DNA of 64,000 bases from the NCBI GenBank assembly GCA_036435485.1, contig CM071598.1, forward strand, positions 197,759,148-197,823,147, written 5' to 3'. Within the stretch, counting starts at the first letter, position 1, and each line of letters begins with the position of its first letter. The notes beneath the pieces are model-generated. The model did no database searches. It saw only the letters and a program-made list of their open reading frames with translations, and had not been told where the DNA came from. The translations under genes and the position numbers were made by a program. Shown here in pieces: positions 55,895-64,000 of the stretch. Source of the DNA: Saposhnikovia divaricata (lineage: Eukaryota; Streptophyta; Magnoliopsida; Apiales; Apiaceae).

Positions 55895-58731
55895 TTGTTT
55901 ATCATGGAGTGTAAGTCCGAGCATGTTGTCAGATTGGCTAATATCATTCCTGTTATTAATTTAGTTATGGATTCTAATGATTGGTGGCTAGATTCGGGAG
56001 CTAGTGTTCATGTTTGTTCGGATAGATCTTGGTTTTCTAATTATCAAGTTTTAAATGGTGAAAACGTTAATCTTGGTGATAATACTAAAACCCCCGTATT
56101 TGGTAAAGGTAGAATAAAATTAGAGCTAACATCAGGAAAATTCTTGAGTTTGAAAAATGTGTTACAGGTGCCTTTAATTAGAAAAAAATCTTATTAGTGG
56201 GTCTACACTTGTTGCTCTTGGTTATAAAATTGTTTTAGAGGCTAATAAATTTGTCATTTCTAAAAGTGATGTCTTTATTGGTAAAAGTTTTGTTAGTGAT
56301 GGTTTATTTAAATTGAATGTGACTTCTCATCTTGTTAATAGTAATTCATCTCCCACTGTTTTAAATGTTGAAAATTCTAATTTGTGGCATGAGAGACTTG
56401 GACATGTTAATTATGGTGCTATAACTAGAATGGCTAATAGTGGTTTATTACCAAAAATGAAATTGAACTCTGTGTCTAAGTGTGAAATTTGTGCTCAAGC
56501 GAAACTTGTTAAAAAATAATCATTTCCTAATGTTTTTAGAGACTCATCATTACTTGAGTTAATTCATAGTTATGTATGTGTAGTTGATAAAACTTCTACT
56601 AGAGGTGGTAGAAAATATTTTATACTTTCATAGATGATTATTCTAAATTTTGTTATGGATATTTGCTTAGAACAAAAGATGAGGTGTTTGATTGTTTTAA
56701 AATTTTTAAAGCTGAAGTAGAAAAAGAGAGAGGAGCGAAGATTAAAATTCTAAGGTCTGATAGAGGTGGCGAATATATTTCTAATGAGATGGCTTCATAT
56801 TTTCAGGAACATGACATTATTCATGAATTTTCGACTCCTTACTCTCCACAATCCAATGAAGTTGCGGGAAGGAAAAATCGTACTTTAATGAATATGGTAA
56901 ACTCTATGCTTGTTAATTCTTGTGCTCCTGAAAATCTATGGGGTGAGGCTTTATTAACTGCATGTTATATTTTAAATTGTGTACCTCAAAAGACTAGTAA
57001 AATTACTCCTTATCAATTTGGAAAGGTAGAGCTCCAAATCTTGAGTACTTAAAAGTTTGGGGTTGTTTAGCTAAACTTAGTATTCCTGGTCCTAAAAAGA
57101 GAAAATTAGGATATCAAACGGTTGATGCTATCTTGGTTGGTTATATCCCTGATAGTGTTACTATTAGGTTTCTTGTGATTCGTTCTGATATTAGTGAAAT
57201 TTCTGCTAATACTATTATTGAAGCTAGAGATGCAACTTATTTTGAGTATGTGTTTCCTTATAAGACTAGAATATCTGAAATAGCTGATAATACCTCTCGC
57301 TCTTTACATGATGTAACTTCTACGTCTAATTCTTTAGATGAACCTAGAAGGAGTAAAAGAGTTAGAATAGAAAAAGACTTTGGTGATGATTTTCTTGTTT
57401 ATTTACTTGAAGGTGAGCCTTTATCTTATTCTGATGCTGTGTATTATTCCGATGCTCCTTTTTGGAAAGAAGCAATAAATAGTGAACTTCAATCAATAAT
57501 GGAAAACAATACTTGGTATTTAACTGATTTACCTCAAGGCTGTAAGACGGTAGGTTCTAGATGGATTTTTAAAAAGAAACTGAAACCTGATGGATCCATT
57601 GATAAATACAAGGCTAGATGCTAAAGGGTTCTCACAAAAGAAAGGAATTGATTACTTTGACACTTGTGCATATGTAGCTAGAATTTTTACTATTCGTACT
57701 TTGTTAGCTTTAGCTTCTATTTATAATTTGTAAAATCATCAAATGGATGTTTAAACTGCATTTTTAAATGGTGAACTAGAAGAAGAGATATATATGGAAC
57801 AACCCGAAGGATTTATTGTTAAAGGGCAAGAGCATAAGGTTTCTAGATTAGTTAAGTCTATATATGGTTTAAAACGAGCCCCAAAAGATTGGTATGATAA
57901 ATTTGATAGTGTGATCACTAAAGATGGATTTTTTGTTAATGAGTTTGATAGATTCTTGTATTCAAAGGTGATCGATAATGAGTTTGTTTTGTTATGTGTA
58001 TATGTTGATGATATCTTGATATTTACTAAGTCTTTGTCTAATATAGTGAATGTTAAAAATTATCTTGGTACAATGTTTGATGTGAAAGATCTAGGAGAAG
58101 CAAATGTAATTTTAGGGATACAAATATCTAGAAGTGAGAAAGGTAATCATTTATCTTTGAGTCGTATGATTGAGAATATGTTAAGAAGGTATAATTATTT
58201 TGATTGCAAACCTGTGTCAACTCCATTTTCCCCTAATGTATCTATTAAAAAGAATATAGGAAAACCTATTTCTCAATTAAAATATTCTCAGATGATTGGT
58301 TCCCTCTTTTATATTACTAAAAGAACTAGGCCAGATATTTCTTATGTTGTTCGTAGGCTTAGTAGATATACTAGTAATCCTAGTAAAGAACATTGGAAGG
58401 CTTTGGAAAGAGTTTTTAAACATTTAAGAGGCTCTATAAATTATTCTCTTGTGTATTCTGGTTACCCAAATATTTTAGAAAGATATTCTGATGCTAATTG
58501 GGTTTCTAATTTTCGTAACATAAAGTCTACTTCAGGTTATATTTTTATGTTAGGTGGAGCAGCTGTCTCATGGGGTTCCACTAAGCAAACTGTTATTGCT
58601 AGAAGTACAACTGAAGCTGAACTTATAGCACTCGATACTACTTGCATGGAAGCTGAATGGCTTCGGAATCTCTTACTTGATTTGACATTTCTGCTCAATA
58701 ATATTCCACCTGTTTCTATACATTGTGATTG
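55895..58731 (+). pseudogene. Copia-D: Tork-like pol without gag, interrupted by Gypsy-E
   Basis: Reading order in shifting frames: protease WWLDSGASVHVCSDRSWF (about 55982); GAG-preINT NLWHERLGHVNYG (56381) and CEICAQAK; integrase with FIDDYSKF (56627), ILRSDRGGEY (56748) and a degenerate SPQSNEVAGRKNRTL, where the catalytic VVER is altered. RT follows, with PFWKEAINSEL (57461), a damaged stretch with several stops at 57620-57790, and YVDDILIF (58003) intact in the ORF from 57794. RNase H has YSDANW and TTEAEL and is cut at VSIHCD (58731) by Gypsy-E. The WWLDSGA..HVC form is typical of the Tork lineage. Non-functional. Confidence 0.85.
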
Positions 58732-59622
58732 TGACACCCCAAGATCCGGGGTCAAGGATCCAGGTCATCACGGTCCAATTTCCGATCAATATCCATATCT
58801 CTTGAGTCTTTTTTTTTTTTAAATTTAATACTTATGCAATTGACCCCACACTAATACACACACCCACCAGTCATATGCTCATAGAACAACATCCATAATA
58901 TTAAAAGTTTAAAATTAATAGTTATTACAACCCAGAATTCTACTAGTACATTGTTGAATAATACTTCTACAGAAAGCATTTCAACAACCAAAAGTTTATT
59001 ACAAACTTACACACTTAATTTACATAAGTCTACTAAGCCCCTTTCGCTTGTCACTACCTCGGGGATGGTCACCAGCACTCGCTCAAAAGGTCGCCTTTCC
59101 CTTACCCTCTTGCAGGGTGTAGTGCGGAGTATTGGCATGGGACCTAGCTGTAGTATAAATAAATAGCAAGAATGAGCTAAAATAGCTCAACAAGATAACT
59201 TCTATCTACTACCATAAAAGGGAAAATAAACCTTTACATATATATATAAAAATAATATAAAATCAGTTTCTCTTCATTCCATATAAATAATTCCATCACC
59301 TTATCTCATTTTCTTGGTTTCAGCATATAAATCTGAAAACCATTATCAACTCTTTCTTTTTAAAAACATTGGGGATATCTGCTGTCGCCTGATACGTTAG
59401 GACGATGATCAGTCGCCTAATCGTACCTGCTCTCTTTTTACTACCGGTAGAAGGAATGAAGATCATCCCTGGAGGAAGGCCACCTGCTAACATCCTCCCT
59501 TGGCATCTTCGTGCCGTAATAAAATAATAAATGCTGGACCGTGTCGCACACAGCCCTGACACAGCCACTTACGCAAGTCTGTTGCAATCCCCCTTTTTGT
59601 CAAATCATTTATCTACTCACAT

Positions 59623-59693
59623 TTATCATTTCCATTTCCATTTCCATTTCCATTCACATTTCCATTCACATTTCCATTCACATTTATCATCAC
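59623..59693. repeat. CATTTC/CATTCA short tandem repeat
   Basis: Twelve or so 6-bp units in the Gypsy-E LTR. Confidence 0.85.
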
Positions 59694-59957
59694 CTTTAAA
59701 TCATATGTCATAATACTTTAATTATGACTCATACATCTTTTCTATAATTATTAAAGTCAAATATGCCTTTAGAACATAAAGTATATTCGCTCTATCCATA
59801 TTCGTATCTATCTTTCTTTAATTCTCAAAATCAGGAAATAAATCCTTAGCAGTATAGCATCGTAGAAAAACATATATATTCCAAGAAATCATTTTACTTA
59901 AAAAAAATAGTTTTCTAAAGTAAGAGTAGAAGAAATCTTGCTCTCTTATATACACAC

Positions 59958-59979
59958 ATATATATATATATATATATAT
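59958..59979. repeat. (TA)n tract
   Basis: Eleven TA units in the Gypsy-E LTR. Confidence 0.85.
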
Positions 59980-60186
59980 TGTTCCATCTACTTTTAAAAA
60001 TAGTAGATAATAATCAAATAATACTTATTAAATCACAATATTTAAAAAGAATATCTTTAGCAAAATAATATAAATCATATAACCCTAGATAACAATTGAT
60101 ACCATTCTTTTATTTACTTTAGATAATAACTGATACCATTCTCTCATATTCTCTTAATCATAAGGCATGTTCACTTCATGCATAAT

Positions 60187-60270
60187 CATCTCTATACATA
60201 TCCATCTCATACTCATATCCATATTCATATCCATCTCATACTCATATCCATATTCATATTCATATACATC
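60187..60270. repeat. CATATC/TCATAC tandem repeat
   Basis: Repeats of ATCTCATACTCATATCCATATTCAT, with a longer 36-bp periodicity (CCATCTCATACTCATATCC occurs twice). Confidence 0.8.
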
Positions 60271-62242
60271 TTCGTATACCTTTCTTTTCAATATCAATAC
60301 TCAAGGAAGACAATTTCTTCACAATATAGTAATAATAGCATCACATATATATTCCATGAAATCAAGTTTCTTTGAAGATAAATAGTTTTCCAAGTAGGGA
60401 TAGAAAAGATCTTGCCTTGGTTTCTGTATCCTGATAGTATGGCTGGTCCCTCCTCCGAAATTTCTATAAACACAAAAGGACCGTCATTAGAATACCACAT
60501 CTCTTACTCACTACCCTCTTGTATAACAAAACCCTTTACACTTCAACATATGTTTAACGTATTATTATTACCCCAAAGGGTCAAGGACTTAACCATTTAC
60601 AAGCTCAATCGAAGTTTCAGTGGTTTTTCACCATTTCTCCTAACGACCACACTTAACTGTAAAAATCCCCATAAATTATAGATTTCGACTTTTACTACAA
60701 GGTCAACTGGTAATGTCTCTTTGACTACCCTACCATATTATCCCAAAGTTTCATAATTTTTAAAAATGTCTAAGTAGGTTGATCATAGTCTCAAAGTTGA
60801 TACAATTACGGTTTCTCGGTTTTCGAACACCTTTCACTAAAACTGACTTTTCTCCTAAACCGTTCATCAGATTTTAACGCACCTTATATCGAAACGATCT
60901 ATGAACTAAGCTCTATCATTTCATGGTCAATTGGTAACCTAGGCAGTGAGGTACCGTATGAATACAGGGGTCACAAAACAGGGCAGATTTCGTTCTAACG
61001 AAAATCGGACATTATAACGGCTATATTTTCGTACTTTCCAAAATCAAACTCCTCCAAATCAATCATCCACCTTATACACCATCACCTACACCATGTGGTC
61101 ATCTTACCAACCATGGTTACAAGCACATACTCCTTCCAAAATCAACTTTAATCACTTACAAACACTTATAACATCATAATCATAACATTTATACCACTTA
61201 ATCACTAAACACAACTATATCCATCATAAACATAAAAGAGAAAGCATGATTATACCTTCTTGAAGCTTTGATAACCCTTAAAAATCCTTGATAAACCTTG
61301 GGCACACCTTTAACAACCTTAGTATAGCTTGTATTAACTAAAGAAACCATAAAACAAAGTTAAAAATTCGAAGTTACTGTTTACTCAGCTGAAAGAATCG
61401 CAAAAACGAAGGTCTTACCTACGTTTTCTGGAGGAGGCGTCTAAATGAAAGTTGTAGAGCATCTCATGGGCTTTCCAAAAAGCTAAAGAACACGAAATTC
61501 GGCTGAGAAACGAAGGAGTTATGGTCGATTTACCAACCTGCTGTCTTTTTTGGCCGAAAATGATGATAATGGATGGGGGAGAGTTTCTTGCTTTTGTTTT
61601 GATCTTTTCTCATCTTAATCTTGCTTAATCTAGAGTGTTATGGAAGCTTGGAAAGATATTTTGTGTTTAACACCTTGCAAAGTTACTAATTTACCCTTAA
61701 AAACAAGTTAATGGCTAATGACACCACTTTGATGATTCAATAAATCCCATTTTGATTTTCTACTTATAATGCTAATAATCTTGAATAACATAATGTGGTA
61801 TGTATCCTTGTTATATTACTAATCTTGGTTGCTTGGTTTCCATACTCGTCTAATTGTGGTTCGTCTCGAATATACCTCATTATTTCAGTGGTTCTGAAAT
61901 CATTTAACATTCCAAATTCTTTTGGTATTCTCTTAACTTAAAAATCCTTTGGTTTAACCTAAATTCACTAATTCCTCAATATATAATTCTTATAATGTTT
62001 CCATGCTCCTTAATATCCAATAAAAGCTCTTTAGAAGTCAAAATCCTCAAAAATCCATATTTAGGAATTTCTGAAATCCCTCGTCATTTCGAGTCACTTA
62101 ATTTCAATATACAACACTAATATGGTTTCTGTTCATTCCTTTTCCGTTTCCATTATGGAGTACTTATATACCCTTTCTCTAAATCATCGAATTTTACTAT
62201 TCATGTGATCACTGTAGCTTTGTTAAAGTTAGGGTTATTACA

Positions 62243-62258
62243 TCCTTCCCCCCTTAAA
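62243..62258 (-). promoter_or_regulatory. Polypurine tract of Gypsy-E
   Basis: The minus strand reads TTAAGGGGGGAAGGA immediately before TGTAATAACCC, after GACGGAATCC. This is the usual context at the 3' LTR of Tekay-like Gypsy elements. Confidence 0.8.
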
Positions 62259-62414
62259 AGGATTCCGTCCCGGAATCACGTCAGAAATGTCCATAGATAC
62301 CTTTTCATCGACACCTTATAACTTCTATACTACTTTCTCCATCCTTTTTCCTTCATAATATCTCTATCTTGTTTTAGTCATTCTACGTTAGTTAATCTCT
62401 CATTCCTCCTTTAG

Positions 62415-62470
62415 CTAAGGGTATCGGCCACCACATTGGCCTCCCCTGAATGGTAGTGTATCTCACTTAT
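62415..62470 (-). pseudogene. RNase H scrap of Gypsy-E pol
   Basis: The minus strand reads SEIHYHSGEANVVADTLS then a stop, corresponding to the EI.YHPGKANVVADALSR motif at the end of Ty3/Gypsy RNase H. The RT upstream and the integrase downstream are missing, so pol was removed by internal deletion. Confidence 0.75.
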
Positions 62471-62788
62471 GGTTTATCCCTATTTTGATCTCTATCATGA
62501 CATAAAATATACACACTTCGATATGATTATATCTCATCTCTGTAAAATCTTCCAGAAATCCAACTAGAATAAGATTCTTTGAAACAATTGTAAGAAAATA
62601 TTACCTATAATATATATTTCCTGTTCGTATCTAAACAAGTCTATGGTTTACCCCCAAAATATCATTACTCTCCTTTTCATAGAATTTCTAACCCCTAACA
62701 GATACTGATTTTCCTTATCTAGATTATCAACCTACCTATACCATTCATTGACCACATTGATTCCTAACCAAACGTTTACACTAAAAAT

Positions 62789-63401
62789 TTAAATACTAGA
62801 AAAATGTTCACCTGTATCTGTATCCGGCTTTCTCAATGCCTCTCCTAAAGTCATATTGTACACCCTGGCAGTAGGTCTATTTGAAGCAGTCATACTTTGT
62901 CCTGGTGCGGACGACCCACCGGAACGGCAATCTCTGGCAAAGTGTCCTAATTTCCCACATTGATAACACTTGATATCAATCTTGTCAGTTGATGTGCACT
63001 GGTTATAATAGTGTCCTTTCTGTCCGCACTTAAAGCAAGTTACTTTCGACCTCCTACACACTCCCGTATGCTTCCTACCACACGTGTTACAGTCTGGAAA
63101 TGGTGTTCGAGATTGATTAGACTGAAAGGTTCTTGTGGATCTACCACCCTGATTCACCGTCTCACTAACAGTCTTGTTACTCCATGACTTCCCCACAAAC
63201 TGAGATTTTTGTCCTTTACCAACCTTGCTAAAGTAATTTCCTTCACTTGAACCTCCCTTCTGGCCCTCAAATCTCCTTTTTTTTACTTTCTCGACCTATC
63301 TGATTTTGTTCGTTACGAGCATTTTCATTCTGTCTATTTCGACTTCCTTCATCTCTCTCATTTTCTCTTGCATTCGTTCTATTGTTACGCTTAGGCGGCA
63401 T
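62789..63401 (-). pseudogene. gag of Gypsy-E, internally deleted and frameshifted
   Basis: The minus-strand ATG at 63401 opens MPPKRNNRTNARENERDEG, a chromovirus-style Gag start. After about 40 codons an A8 run (about 63278) shifts the frame. The reading jumps to the C-terminal part (FEGQKGGSSEGNYF), so the Gag core is missing. The open part from 63196 has two zinc knuckles, CFKCGQKGHYYNQC and CYQCGKLGHFARDC, preceded by CNTCGRKHTGVCR, then ARVYNMTLGEA, matching the Gag-protease junction of Tekay-like elements. It stops at 62789 just where protease would begin. Confidence 0.85.
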
Positions 63402-64000
63402 GGTTCTGTATATAACAATATTCTTCATTAATCACCCAAATTTAGGGTACAACATACATCATTCCCATATACATCATTCTCATATACACAATTATATCCC
63501 TAGTTAACTCATTTATATACCATAATATTCTCAACTCAACTTTAGCAAATAAGCGTATCACCTTTAGTACAATAACCTTTTCATTTAAGTCAATCGCCTT
63601 ATATACATCAATATTTTCGAATCTCAACACTTAGTATCAAAACATGATAAAATTTAGACAGAATACACAAACTTCATTAATTATCCCCACTTCCTTTGTT
63701 TATCCTTATTCTAACTTTTCCCTCAAAATACACCTTACTCTCAATAGTAAATCTCAATTATACCTTAAAATTCCTCATATTATTTTATCTCAATAGTCCT
63801 CAAATATACCCATTTCTTCTCACGAAATTCCTCCCTCTTTTATATCGAAACGCTTCTAACTCTAATTATCTCTTATTGAAATTTCCCTTGAAATCTCGAG
63901 TTTCTTCGTATAATCACGTATACTCTAAACTTTGCTTCCATTCTTCCATCCATTAAGAAAATCTTCTATAGTCGAAACAATTGATAGAATTCAAGGAACT
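63402..64000 (-). other. 5' leader of Gypsy-E, continuing beyond the window
   Basis: AT-rich sequence upstream (minus sense) of the gag start. No LTR end or primer site was recognised, so the 5' LTR should lie outside the window. Confidence 0.5.

Larger units (their letters stand above)
58732..62242 (-). repeat. 3' LTR of Gypsy-E (3.5 kb)
   Basis: The plus strand begins TGACACCCCAAGATCCGGGG and ends GGGTTATTACA; in sense (minus) it starts TGTAATAACCC and ends GGGTGTCA. CCCCAAGATCCGGGG-type ends are common in plant Tekay/Del-like chromoviruses. A purine tract adjoins it on the internal side. It is inserted in Copia-D RNase H; GATTG (58727-58731) should be the target duplication. It contains hexamer repeats (CATTTC, CATATC) and a (TA)n tract. 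A full partner LTR is not in the window. Confidence 0.8.

Noticed and set aside
60178..60375. His/Ser/Tyr-rich ORFs in the Gypsy-E LTR
   Set aside because: Products of the CATATC tandem repeat.

Overview
The window is repeat-dominated plant nuclear DNA with no intact host gene. It is AT-rich and carries plant Ty1/Copia and Ty3/Gypsy LTR retrotransposons with tRNA-iMet and tRNA-Asp primer sites, decayed host exons with plant-like introns, LINE tails, a hAT-type element and a satellite-like array. A large-genome flowering plant, probably a eudicot, is my inference. No species can be named from the sequence. All boundaries were read by eye.

Left part (1-17.3 kb). Three decayed host exons lie on the minus strand: a cytochrome c first exon whose heme-ligand histidine is replaced, and two to three exons of a PDR/ABCG transporter. 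Upstream of them on the same strand is a CT-rich leader-like stretch. Next come a ~176-bp tandem array of 8 units, a GC-rich minisatellite full of GGGCCCAC and CACGTG, two minus-strand LINE-like 3' ends, and one CACTA-like terminus. A complete, very young Copia element follows at 7379-12288. It has 330-bp LTRs with one visible difference, the target duplication AACAA, and an uninterrupted 1397-aa polyprotein. After it are telomere-box-bearing repeats and a non-autonomous hAT-type element with an 8-bp duplication (15696-16428).

Central nest (17.3-54.2 kb). One long SIRE/Maximus-type Copia element (outer, plus strand) has been split by three later insertions, each with a perfect 5-bp target duplication: LARD-A (21473-24738, GGAAG), SIRE-B (25463-37163, TCTAC) and LARD-C (43193-51838, TGCAG). 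Without them the outer element would be about 13.2 kb. It and SIRE-B carry gag, pol and a very long third ORF after pol (the env-like ORF of this lineage). The outer element has also lost protease and the integrase core, and the start of its 5' LTR. Counted LTR divergences (outer about 3%, SIRE-B about 2%, LARD-C about 1.5%) agree with the nesting order.

Right part (54.2-64 kb). A gag-less, frameshifted Tork-like Copia pol (Copia-D) is cut in its RNase H by a minus-strand Ty3/Gypsy chromovirus-type element (Gypsy-E). Gypsy-E has a 3.5-kb LTR, a gag with two zinc knuckles, an RNase H scrap and no other pol. Its 5' LTR lies beyond the window.

The most unusual signal is a short motif, CTGTCA(A/T) in the outer element and CTCTGTTA/AACTCTG in SIRE-B. 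It is scattered dozens of times, in both orientations, through LTRs, spacers and coding regions of its own element. This resembles the family-specific motif accumulation known for sequence-specific anti-silencing systems of some plant transposons, and it occurs beside unexplained ORFs: the long ORF3 and an 89-aa charged ORF behind a TATA box.
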